From Taenia hydatigena (Eukaryota; Platyhelminthes; Cestoda; Cyclophyllidea; Taeniidae): a DNA stretch of 64,000 nt. Position 1 is the stretch's first letter. Each line of letters starts with the position of its first letter. The notes beneath the pieces were generated by a model that saw nothing but the letters and a program-made list of their open reading frames with translations, did no database searches and was not told the DNA's origin. Shown piece by piece: positions 37,845 to 49,600 of the stretch. The stretch covers positions 6,257,960-6,321,959 of the forward strand of contig JADWOT020000005.1 of NCBI GenBank assembly GCA_036345935.2, given 5' to 3'. A program made the position numbers and the translations under genes.

Positions 37845-40112
37845 GCATTTTAAAACCGGAAAAGGTAAACGAACTTTTCTACCACTGCTTGTTTATGTTT
37901 GCACCTCTTGGTTCTGTCCTCGCAAGGGTTTGGTCTCGATACCGTCGCCATAAGGCGGACTATCAGTTTGGGGTGGGGGGTTTCAAAATGGTGGCCTGCT
38001 TTGGGGGTCATTGCCTCTGGTGCCATCGGGTCCCTCGTCATCGATCAGTTGTGACGTGGAGTTCGGTAGGGTGGCTTCGTCAGTAAGCTTCTGGTGTCAT
38101 GCGGTGGAAATGGGGTTCCCGGTCCAGGAAGCTTGGATGGATGAGTTGTGTCTTCTCTGGGTTGACGCACACACTAACAAAGTTGCTGTTTGGGCTGGTT
38201 AATGTTCTTGTTGGGACTGGCGGTGTGCTAGCTCAAATTGGGATGCTCAATGCTCCAGACATGTCTAACAGTGGGGTCACCGATGATTTCATTCCTATTT
38301 TTAGGTCGTGGAGGTCCTAGCGCCGCTGCGGTGAGATGTGGGAACGGGTAATTGATTCAACGGTTTGTTAAGGGAGCCGCGATAGATGAGCAAAGCTGTG
38401 TATCTAACCGCGTTACAGTGCTTTAAAGGTTATAGGAGAACTTGGCAACGCTGTGTAAGTGTTAGAGGAAAGACGATTACCCAGAAGATCAATCGTCACG
38501 TTGACTTGCCGATTCAAGGACACTTCTATTCACAGTACCAAATAAACTAAGACTACACACCACGTTCTCCAAATCAGAAGCTTACAATTAATTTAACACC
38601 AACACATTCTTGTGCGCGAAAAAGATTATTTCTTTCTCACTACATAAAAAGTAAATTTAAAGCATGATTAAGGATTCTAGCAAGTCATTCCACCAATTGG
38701 TGGTGTCAACGGTCTCGCCTGGTTGCGTATTCTTCGACAATGATGATAGCCTAATATAAAGGCCCAGAAAGGTTTGAATGATTGCATAAAAAATTATGAT
38801 ATCCAGTCGAGAGTGATGGCAAGAAGAGATTCGAGGTTTGCCGGCACATCGTGGTGAGGTGAGTGGGTAGTTAATCCTGACTGCAAGTCGTGTGAGCAAC
38901 TGTTGGCACAGTTCTTTTTTTTTGCCAAACAACAAAATCTCAAAAGTGATTTGCCAGCATTGCTCGTGGTGTGTAGCACCCAAACAAAAGCAACCAACTT
39001 GGTGGAGTTTCGCTTTCACTGCGAATCAGACTTGGTGCTGGTGATTGTTGTGGCCGAGTCATGGCGCAAAGGCACACGGCTACTGCAAGAAGTAGGCACT
39101 GTAGTGAATGACTCCAAGGGGTTAACGCAGGTAAAAGACTTCTTCCTATCTCAAAGGATGGTATTGATACCTAGAAAACTATAGAGTGAAGGAGTAAGAC
39201 TTAAAAGTGGTTTTTGAGTATAGCAACGGTTGTATTTTGTGGTCAAGGCGGATCCACCAATGAGATGATGGTGACGGGGGGTGATGACCTTAGGATGGAC
39301 GACATTTCAGCACGTTTTTTTCCCAAAGGAGCATGGTTTAGTACAGTCTTGCCACACATCGACGAGGGTATTTAAGGGGCTCAAGATATGCGCCAGAAGT
39401 GAATTGCTTTCAAATTTGTCGTTGTCCAAGTAGACCCATCTCATTCGAGGGAAAAAAACTTACCATCTACTCTCATCGCCATCTCTTACTGTTTGAATAA
39501 GATCTAGCAATTAGTTCATACACCCTCCTCCCGTCCTCATAGCCACTTAGTCCTAGTCGTTATCCAAAGTCCAACTTACATGGAACGGTGCACGTGACTG
39601 TCACACACCCCTTCCAAAAATAGCAATGTCAACGCACACTAAGAAGAAGTGGTATGTCTGCCACCTACCGACTGCCCAAACGACCCAGACTGACGTATAG
39701 ACATTGTCGCAAAGACTAAGGCAACAATAGGGACAACGGCAAGTTCACTTCCATTCCTACCAAATTAAAAAACTCACATTTTTCAAATGACTGCATCCTT
39801 TTACCCAAATCTTTGAAATAAAATGCGGTAGCACACCCACAAACACATGAAGAACGATGTTATTCAGACAGGTAGAATCACAAGCAAAAGATTATTATGA
39901 TTAAAAAAAAAATACTCGTCAACATGATTAAAAGCAAAACAAGCGCAGTAGCAAAGAGCGAATTCGCGGGTATCCAGGATGGGAGATAGAAAATTCACAC
40001 ATCAACGTCCAATTGAAGGCACTACAAAACTTCCCATGTTCAATTCCACACCAAGCATTCCTCCAAAGGGAATTAAATTGTAAAAATGTATCGTCTTGCC
40101 AATTTTCTTTCG
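37845..40112. other. Intergenic between the zinc-finger gene and the palindrome
   Basis: No recognised gene. Short frames only (for example 38657-39019 minus and 38903-39184 plus). The sequence leads directly into the left arm of the palindrome. Confidence 0.4.
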
Positions 40113-40740
40113 TACAGCATCCGCTATAGACGTTCCAGCGTAGATTGCTACATTGTTTACCTATTTTTTATCCTCATGTCAATCAACTCGTAAATGCTCC
40201 ATTTTACGAGAACATGACAACAGCCTCTGACAACACTTTGTTGCGTGTCATGCCGCCTCCACAGCAGTACTGATTCCCCAACTGGATGCCACTTTGCAGC
40301 GTTTTGCCTTGCCTAAAGGCGTAACACTGAGTTACTCTTTCATGCCACAACTTCATCACTTCTTCATAGGTGGATAAACGATAAATAATCCCCTTTCAAC
40401 TGACATTCTCAGTCTCCCCTACTGCGAGGGAGTGGATGCAGTGTTGGCCACGGTAACAACCCCACACCCACTTTCAGCGATCTACGCAAAACGAAGAGTT
40501 GACTGCCCCGTAGAGCGGACGGAAGCCGATCAAGAGCACACAAGACCATGGATACACAGAGGAACTGCAACTCAAAGAGAGACTGTGGTGCTAACACCCG
40601 ACTACCAACTGCCAACACCAGTAAAGCCATAGTGATTACCCATGAAGAGAAGGCGATCATCACGCACGTCACCGTCATTGGAGTGTGCATAGGCCTCTAT
40701 GACACTTTGACACGAATTCGGACTGAATGCTGAATCAAGC
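40113..40740 (+). repeat. Diverged unit A inside the left arm
   Basis: Compared with unit B (about 41208-41950) it shares landmarks in the same order: CAGCATCC(G/A)CTAT, CATGTCAATCAACTCGTA, GATGCCA plus GTGCCTTGCCT-like segments, CACACCCA, and GAGCACACA followed by CATGGATACA. Distances differ (about 1.1 to 1.3 kb between matching landmarks), so these are old duplicates with indels. In one frame both read TTPHP and end in VKP before a stop, which may be a trace of common coding ancestry. Confidence 0.6.
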
Positions 40741-41207
40741 AACATCTGCCACGCTCTGTTACCTTTGCCTTTGCCATCTCCATCTCCATCACTGACCCTC
40801 CTCTTCATTTGCATATTAAGATGTCGTTCTGTAGCCTCGTACATTCTCCATCAACTGCGCACCCCATTCCATCAACTTGAGCATCATTTTGTACACTTTG
40901 ACATGTCTATTGTGAGGGACGCCATCTCCGTGCAACACTCAAACGAAGTGCGCATGTGGTGGGTAATAGTTCATAAAAAAACAGGCCTTTAACTTCGCAT
41001 TGATGTGTGGATGTGCGTGAACCATATTTCAGGTACAACGAAAGCCCTCATAATACCGGTTGAAGTATGGCATTTCCTGTCCGCAATGTTCGATGTGAGG
41101 CATGACTCAGCACCTCTACTCCAACAAAGCGGAATTGTGGACGAATAAATGTCAATGCCACCTTCTACAGACCACCGTTCAAATGACTCATCTTGCCTAT
41201 TCTTCCA

Positions 41208-41950
41208 CCTCCAGCATCCACTATCGACCCTGCATCGCAGACTGCTGCATTGTTTGTCTACTTTGCATCCGCATGTCAATCAACTCGTAGATGCTCCTTC
41301 CAAGGGATCATGACAACAGTCCATGACAAAACTTTGTAGTGTGTCCTGCTGTGCCTCCACAAAACACTGCCCAACTTCACTTCTTAACAGTGTGGACTCC
41401 TCCCGATCAGGATGCCATCTTACAGCATTGTGCCTTGCCTACGGAATGAAGAAGAGGAAGAAGAAGAAGATGATGATGACGAAAAAGAAGAAGTTCTCCT
41501 TGCATGACATGTATCCATTATTTTGTCACATTTAGATAACTGAGTGCGCACCCATTTCTAATACTTTGCAAAAGTAAAATGAATACAATCCCTTGTCGCA
41601 TTTCAACCTAACGACAGCTAAATCCACTCTCGCTATACACTGCCCTTCCTGCACGTGTTTCATTGCTTTTTGGCGTAGGTTGCCTCTCGACTGACACACT
41701 GTGCTTTCTCGGCGATGTCACAGCCTCTTCCACTACTGCAGGGTAGAAGTAGTGCTAGCCGCGTCAACAACTCCACACCCATTCACAATGATGGGTGTAG
41801 GACGGGACAATTTATTTACTGTGTGGAGTATGTGGAAGTGGATGGAGAGCACACAGGAGCATGGATACAGTCATATGCGAAGGCCATATGGTGGTGCAAG
41901 TAACCACCACCCCTTTGTCGCGTTGCCACCAAGATCAGTGAAACCCTAGT
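41208..41950 (+). repeat. Diverged unit B inside the left arm
   Basis: Second copy of the unit described for 40113-40740. The mirror-image pair exists in the right arm, so the duplication predates the palindrome. A further, more distant relative of the preceding sequence (GTTCGATGTGAGGCATGACTCAGCACCTCTA, here split as GTTCGATGTGAGGCATGACT and CAGCACCTCTA) occurs both at about 41088 and at about 43468. Confidence 0.6.
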
Positions 41951-42184
41951 GAGTAGCTAGGCTTAACGACGCCACACTTTGACACCAATTTAAACCGACG
42001 ACCAAATCCAGTAACAAATGTGGGTTTCCGTCACCACCTTTGCCTCAATCATGCCTCATCTTCTTCACTTCCATATTGGCCCACCTCTTTGCAGCCGCCT
42101 AGCCTCTTCAACTGTTGTGCATGCACCTCCAGCAACAGTCGCATAAGTTCGTGTGTTTAGACTTGTGCAATGAAAGTGGATGTC

Positions 42185-43068
42185 TGTAGTATCCCAAGAC
42201 TCCCACCATGGCGAAAGAAAGCCAAATAACAGGGTATAATACATATATATATTCAATCGACAAAGGGAATGGAGTTGCTGACATGGTCTGGAGGCCACCT
42301 CCGTGTGACCAAACACAAAACCGGCAGTCATAACAAACAGAGTATTTCATAAACCTTCTCTTCTTTCGAGCGTTGTCCTCGACGCGTCCCTTGGTAGACC
42401 TCCCACCTCTGCCATCACAACGCCATCAGTGCTGCAACGAGAATCCACCACCCAACCGTGTCAGTCGCCCACATTCGGCGCAACTGAGGCGATGCTTGAC
42501 ACCAACGTCAGTGGTCCCTCTTCGCACTTCGAACGCACTCGGAGTTGCGTCATCTCATTTGGAGAAATAAATTGGGAGTAAGGGATTATGTCGACCATCA
42601 GCATTTCCGTAGGCAGTCGTTAGCACATCGGTCCCCTTAAGCAGGTTTATTAGGGAGATGTCTGCAACGAAACCCTTCCAGATGGTCCACAGCCAGTGTC
42701 CCTTCAATCATTAATAGCTTTCCTGTAGAACACGACATTGGGGTAGATGTCGAAGGCGGACGTCGTTGTCAGTCCTTCTGTTGTGAGATGTGAGAGATTC
42801 TCCCGTGTGTGGTACAGGCACTTCTTTCGCATCGCCGCCATATGCCACATACGGGACACAGGCAGTAGAGATGGGGATAGATACCCCATAGCGTCGGCCC
42901 ATAGCGTCGGATCCACTTTCCGCTGCCACCAATGTCGCGTTCTGCGACTCCCTTGAAGGCAAAGGAAGACAAAATACCAGGACAGAATATATGTATTCAA
43001 TCGACAGTGAAAACGGAACCGCTGGCATCGCATCGACCCTAACCAGCAGCCATTAACAAAGTAACACA
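42185..43068 (-). mobile_element. TRIM-type LTR element, full copy (left arm)
   Basis: An 884-bp element on the minus strand: 5' LTR 42934-43068 (135 bp, internally deleted), internal region 42351-42933, 3' LTR 42185-42350. Next to the 5' LTR the minus strand reads TTGGTGGCAGCGGAAAGTGG, a likely primer-binding site beginning TGG. LTR termini fit TG...CA. The internal region of under 600 bp has no plausible gag or pol, so the element is non-autonomous. The two LTRs have diverged strongly, so it is old. Confidence 0.8.
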
Positions 43069-43666
43069 ATGTCACCTCCGTGGACCCGCATTTGAGACAA
43101 TAACAGACACCCTCACCACATCCCCATCAGTGCGCCAAAACCGACGCAGTGAGGAGCACACAGTTCAAAGGGCAGGAAGACACTTCAGCCTCGTCTGACC
43201 TTTAATTTAAGGCTGTCTGCCACAAAGCTTGAACCAAAGGCGAAGAGATTGACATTTCACACCTCCACCAAGGGCTCGCACTTCCGCCATTTTAAGGTTG
43301 AGTGACACGAAGAAATTCTATGCTTAAGGCTCTTCTTAATCCACAAAATTTAACGACAGCTTAAAATGTTATACATGGTTGCTGCAAGTATGGCTCTCAG
43401 TTGGCGCAGCATGTCTCCGAGGAATTCGGTCTGCCGCGAGTCGGGTTATGATGTTTCCTGTCTGGAATGTTCGATGTGAGGCATGACTCAGCACCTCTAT
43501 TCTAACAAAACACAATTTTGTACGAATAAATGTCAATAGCACCTTTTATAAACCATTTGAAAGGTAATCATGGTGGGATAGGTGAGATAACTTTGTTTCA
43601 TGCGACAAACGTGGCATTTGGACGCCTGCATGAATAGTTCAGGTCCACAATCAGACAAATGCGGGT

Positions 43667-43684
43667 GCACACACACACACACAC
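43667..43684 (+). repeat. (CA)n microsatellite in the left arm
   Basis: A short CA run. Its mirror in the right arm (GT run at 48631-48652) is longer, showing independent change after the arms formed. Confidence 0.9.
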
Positions 43685-45676
43685 GTCTTCGTCGTTTTCT
43701 CTCACTTCGGCTCCTTAACATGAGATAAAACAGCCTCCATACAATTAAAGCCTTGATGCTCCTCCACCTAGACATTCATTGACCCTCACCTACCTGCCCT
43801 TTCTCAAACCGCATCTCGCCAAACAGCGTCATCTCTCAGTGGTGCGACAACAACCCTACACACCAAAAGCCAACCCACTGAGATGTTCATTTTACGCAGC
43901 CTGTTATGCTGCTGAACGTGAATTAGTCCTAATCGGACTGGACGTGACGCAATGAGAGAGACATGCCTTCTAACGATGTTTCCTTAAACCATCAGTGACG
44001 ATAGCGACCACCTTGAAAATGTGCGATTCCTGAACCAAGTGGTCTATAATGCAGCACATCTCCAACCAACCCATTCATTCGCAATTACCTCTATCATGAG
44101 CATGTCAATCCCTCCGATGTATTTCATTGACCGCTAATGTAATGCTTCGCTTGTGCATTCAACTCATCGTCTCGGTTGTGAGGCCTTCGAGACTCTGCCA
44201 TTGAGCCTCCTTCGAGTGGCATGACCTCCACACTATGCCAGCAGTATGCCCAAGCCATCATCTATGCCAAAAACACGTATTCCATGCCTATATTTCTTCT
44301 CCTTTCGTCTTGTAGAAAGCCCAATTGGAGACAGAAAGGCTACATTGGTGCCAGCGAATGGTGAACCCAAACCATAAGGACATTTGTCCCGATTTCTTCC
44401 ACCAACTACTTCACCTTAACGCGAATGAGTTGCAGCTCCTATTGGAGGGGTTGCTGAAAATGACGTCTACTTTTGCCAAGTCATTCGGCATCGTGTACTG
44501 CCGCAATGCTGTCAACAACCGCAGCGACGCTGGTCAATTTTGGAACTGACCAACGCCACATTGATGAATTATGTAGACACGCAGCATCTCCTCCTCCTCC
44601 TCCTCGTCTCTATCACCTAGATGGAGCTCTGGTACGTCTGCACTGCACCGAAGTGAGGACAAAGTGACCGCAGTAACAGACGAAGCTCCAGATCCATTGA
44701 GATTGACAAGAAATACCAGTGGCATAACAGTCTCACATTCTCTCAGTTCAACAATAACTCCATTACTGCGGCTACACTGCTTCGTAAGCCTCGTTCTTAC
44801 AGCACCCACTACGTTGTCGTGGTTGACGCAGCAGTTTGATCAAGGCAAGCGTCGTCGACGACGCTCGAAGTGAGAGGAGGCTACCTAATACTCCCATCGC
44901 TTACTTCACTCTCCTCTGCTCACACGAGACTTCATGTTGCACGTTTGTATTTCCTCTGAAAAGTGGGACCTCCTGGTCATACAATAAGCCTCACCAACCA
45001 ATTTCACCTTACGTCGACAGCTGATATTCTACCCCATCAGCGTCCTCCTGTGTCTACAGCAAAGTCCCACGTCGCTGTAGTACATCCCATCGTAAACTCA
45101 TGATTTAGAATTCATTTGCTTTCTTCATCACATGCCTCATTTGGACGAGTTGTTTGTTTACGTCAATCTGAATGGACGACATTTCAATGTTAAAGTAGCA
45201 GCAAACTAGCATTGACTGAATTGAGGTGCAACGTTAGAAACCTGCCCTCGTGAATATTGCATTATGAAGTGTGGGCTGTGCTCAAGCGTTTCAAAAGCAG
45301 AATTCAGTAACAAGGCTGACACGAGAAGTGGGAGAATTTCACGAGTAAAAGCAGGTGGAGCAGATGAAACTACGTAATTGCAGCCCACTTCATCACAGTA
45401 ATGCCTCCACCCCACACCCTGCACTCCACAACATAATGCTTTCGAGTTCTCGTGGAATGGCACATTGTAAAATAGCCACGAGAGCATCCAAACGTGGATT
45501 TGTGTGGCGCGCCTCGAAGCACGAACTAGTTGTGCGAAATGTTGGTGTTGGTAGTAGCAGCTCCTTGCGCTGACCACAACGTGTCAGCATTGAGGTCGTC
45601 ACAGGTCGCAGCGTAATTTGTAAACATATGCACCAACACAGTGTACATGTGTATCAGTGAGGGAGACTATGATCTC

Positions 45677-46644
45677 GACAACTTTACAGGTGGAGTAGAG
45701 GTGATTTTACAAACTAGGAGAGAAAGTGGTTGGGGCAAAGTTGGATCAAATATGTAATGAAAGGGAAGCGCCCTCTTCCTGTGTGGTGGGCGAAGCGTGC
45801 AGTCATCCGCTCGTTCAGTCAGTTATCCTCCCTTCCTGTGTGGAGAGCTGGTGGGCGAGAGGGGAGGGAGGGGCTGAACAAGAGAGAGACTAAAAGCATA
45901 CTTAAAAAATTAAGTCCTCAATGGAAGGTCTGTGCTTTGATTAGTATGGCAATTAGGTAGAAGTAAAGATGACGAGCTATAGTTACCTCTCTAATCTGTG
46001 TGAGGGATAATCACTCCAACAGCGTGTTTCACCATTGCGCAGGCGGAGGAATAGGTGCATGACGTTTTATCTCAAGGTGATCACTTTGTGTAGAATTTGG
46101 TCTTACTCTTTAGTTTCTACTAGAAGACGTAAACACGAAATAATTTTTATGCCATGTCTTTTACTAGTTCACTCACTGCCATGCTAAGATGCTAGACGGG
46201 TGTGACATTCCGCCGAGAACTTTTTATTCGTAGACAGCATGGAGCAACGGGACTATAAATAAAAGCTAATCAGAGGACTTCAGAGTATTCTGTTTACTAT
46301 AGCTAAGCCATTTTAGATACAGGACACATAAAATGCTCTTCTTGATAATGTAATTACCGATTCATCTCTGACGTCGACACAGTGCGTACCAGTCTGGAAT
46401 TCGATTGACCAGAACTACTGTATCATCATTATTGTTACTACTATTAAAGGTGTCGGATCACAAGAGCGCCTGCAGGGTTAGCTTTGCCCTTACAAATAAC
46501 AAGTGATACCATTTTTAGTGTTAGCAGTGCTAAAACGCCTCATTCTCTTGTTACTCACTCATATATGCAAACCGTTCGCCTTGAAAGAAGTGGTGGAGGT
46601 TTGCGTTACCACTCCTACAGGTAGGTGAAGTCCTTTGCCTTAGA
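45677..46644. other. Unique spacer of the palindrome
   Basis: This 968-bp sequence between the arms has no inverted partner. A plus-strand frame at 45730-45960 (76 codons) matches nothing known. It contains two nearby copies of CTTCCTGTGTGG (near 45775 and 45833), each followed by a GGTGGGCGA motif. No origin, tRNA or coding motif is recognised. Confidence 0.6.
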
Positions 46645-49600
46645 GAGATCATAGTCTCCCTCACTGATACACATGTACACTGTGTTGGTGCATATGTTTA
46701 CAAATTACGCTGCGACCTGTGACGACCTCAATGCTGACACGTTGTGGTCAGCGCAAGGAGCTGCTACTACCAACACCAACATTTCGCACAACTAGTTCGT
46801 GCTTCGAGGCGCGCCACACAAATCCACGTTTGGATGCTCTCGTGGCTATTTTACAATGTGCCATTCCACGAGAACTCGAAAGCATTATGTTGTGGAGTGC
46901 AGGGTGTGGGGTGGAGGCATTACTGTGATGAAGTGGGCTGCAATTACGTAGTTTCATCTGCTCCACCTGCTTTTACTCGTGAAATTCTCTCACTTCTCGC
47001 AACAGCCTTGTTATTGAATTCTGCTTTTGAAATGCTTGAGCACAGCCCACACTTCATAATGCAATATTCACGAGGGCAGGTTTCTAACGTTGCACCTCAA
47101 TTCAGTCAATGCTAGTTTGCTGCTACTTTAACATTGAAATGTTGTCCATTCAGATTGACGTAAACAAACAACTCGTCCAAATGAGGCATGTGATGAAGAA
47201 AGCAAATGAATTCTAAATCATGAGTTTACGATGGGATGTACTACAGCGACGTGGGACTTTGCTGTAGACACAGGAGGACACTGATGGGGTAGAATATCAG
47301 CTGTCGACGTAAGGTGAAATTGGTTGGTGAGGCTTATTGTATGACCAGGAGGTCCCACTTTTCAGAGGAAATACAAACGTGCAACATGAAGTCTCGTGTG
47401 AGCAGAGGAGAGTGAAGTAAGCGATGGGAGTATTAGGTAGCCTCCTCTCACTTCGTCGACGACGCTTGCCTTGATCAAACTGCTGCGTCAACCACGACAA
47501 CGTAGTGGGTGCTGTAAGAACGAGGCTTACGAAGCAGTGTAGCCTCAGTAATGGAGTTATTGTTGAACTGAGAGAATGTGAGACTGTTATGCCACTGGTA
47601 TTTCTTGTCAATCTCAATGGATCTGGAGCTTCGTCTGTTACTGCGGTCACTTTGCCCTCACTTCGGTGCAGTGCAGACGTACCAGAGCTCCATCTAGGTG
47701 ATAGAGACGAGGAGGAGGAGGAGGAGATGCTGCGTGTCTACTTAATTCATCAATGTGGCGTTGGTCAGTTCCTAAATTGACCAGCGTCGCTGCGGTTGTT
47801 GACAGCATTGCGGCAGTACACGATGCCGAATGACTTGGCAAAAGTAGACGTCATTTTCAGCAACCCCTCCAATAGGAGCTGCAACTCATTCGCGTTAAGG
47901 TGAAGTAGTTGGTGGAAGAAATCGGGACAATTGTCCTTATGGTTTGGGTTCACCATTCGCTGGCACCAATGTAGCCTTCCCGTCTCCAATTGGGCTTTCT
48001 ACAAGACGAAAGGAGACGTAGTATTGGCATTGAATACGTGTTTTTGGCATAGATGATGGCTTGGGCATACTGCTGGCATAGTGTGGAGGTCATGCCACTC
48101 GAAGGAGGCTCAATGGCAGAGCCTCGAAGGCCTCACAACCGAGACGATGAGTTGAATGCACAAGCGAAGCATTACATTAGCGGTCAATGAAATACATCGG
48201 AGGGATTGACATGCTCATGATAGAGGTAATTGCGAATGAATGGGTTGGTTGGAGATGTGCTGCATTATAGACCACTTGGTTCAGGAATCGCACATTTTCA
48301 AGGTGGCCGCTATCGTCACTGATGGTTTAAGGAAACATCGTTAGAAGGCATGTCTCTCTCATTGCGTCACGTCTAGTCCGATTAGGACTAATTCACGTTC
48401 AGCAGCATAACAGGCTGCGTAAAATGAACATCTCAGTGGGTTGGCTTTTGGTGTGTAGGGTTGTTGTCGCACCACTGAGAGAAGACGCTGTTTGGCGCGA
48501 TGCGGTTTGAGAAAGGGCAGGTAGGTGAGGGTCAATGAATGTCTAGGTGGAGGAGCATCAAGGCTTTAATTGTATGGAGGCTGTTTTATCCCATGTTAAG
48601 GAGCCGAAGTGAGAGTAAACGACGGAGACGTGTGTGTGTGTGTGTGTGTGTGCACCCGCATTTGTCTGATTGTGGACCTGAACTATTCATGCAGGCGTCC
48701 AAATGCCACGTTTGTCGCATGAAACAAAGTTATCTCACCTATCCCACCATGATTACCTTTCAAATGGTTTATAAAAGGTGCTATTGGCATTTATTCGTCC
48801 AAAATTGTGTTTTGTTAGAATAGAGGTGCTGAGTCATGCCTCACATCGAACATTCCAGACAGGAAACATCATAACCCGACTCGCGGCAGACCGAATTCCT
48901 CGGAGACATGCTGCGCCAACTGAGATCCATACTTGCAGCAACCATGTATAACATTTTAAGCTGTCGTTAAATTTTGTGGATTAAGAAGAGCCTTAAGCAT
49001 AGAATTTCTTCGTGTCACTCAACCTCAAAATGGCGGAAGTGCGAGCCCTTGGTGGAGGTGTGAAATGTCAATCTCTTCGCCTTTGGTTCAAGCTTTGTGG
49101 CAGACAGCCTTAAATTAAAGGTCAGACGAGGCTGAAGTGTCTTCCTGCCCTTTGAACTGTGTGCTCCTCACTGCGTCGGTTTTGGCGCACTGATGGGGAT
49201 GTGGTGAGGGTGTCTGTTATTGTCTCAAATGCGGGTCCACGGAGGTGACATTGTGTTACTTTGTTAATGGCTGCTGGTTAGGGTCGATGCGATGCCAGCG
49301 GTTCCGTTTTCACTGTCGATTGAATACATATATTCTGTCCTGGTATTTTGTCTTCCTTTGCCTTCAAGGGAGTCGCAGAACGCGACATTGGTGGCAGCGG
49401 AAAGTGGATCCGACGCTATGGGCCGACGCTATGGGGTGTCTATCCCGATCTCTACTGCCTGTGTCCCGTATGTGGCATATGGCGGCGATGCGAAAGAAGT
49501 GCCTGTACCACACATGGGAGAATCTCTCACATCTCACAACAGAAGGACTGACAACGACGTCCGCCTTCGACATCTACCCCAATGTCGTGTTCTACAGGAA

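Larger units (their letters stand above)
40113..45676 (+). repeat. Left arm of giant palindrome (inverted repeat)
   Basis: This 5564-bp arm is the reverse complement of 46645-52172. Similarity starts abruptly at TACAGCATCC (40113) and stops at ATGATCTC (45676). Judging from many aligned segments, the arms are about 97-98% identical with small indels, for example a CA-repeat length difference and a roughly 12-bp difference near the self-complementary GCGTCGTCGACGACGC at 44847-44863. Paired features include a full TRIM element and every longer open frame. No transposase or other known protein is visible in the arm. Confidence 0.95.

Noticed and set aside
45206..47115. A mirrored pair of 123-codon open frames, and other mirrored frames in the palindrome, as genes
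   Set aside because: They overlap other open frames on the opposite strand, have no known motif, and are duplicated simply because the arms are duplicated. Their near-identity is explained by the arms and does not show protein-level selection.
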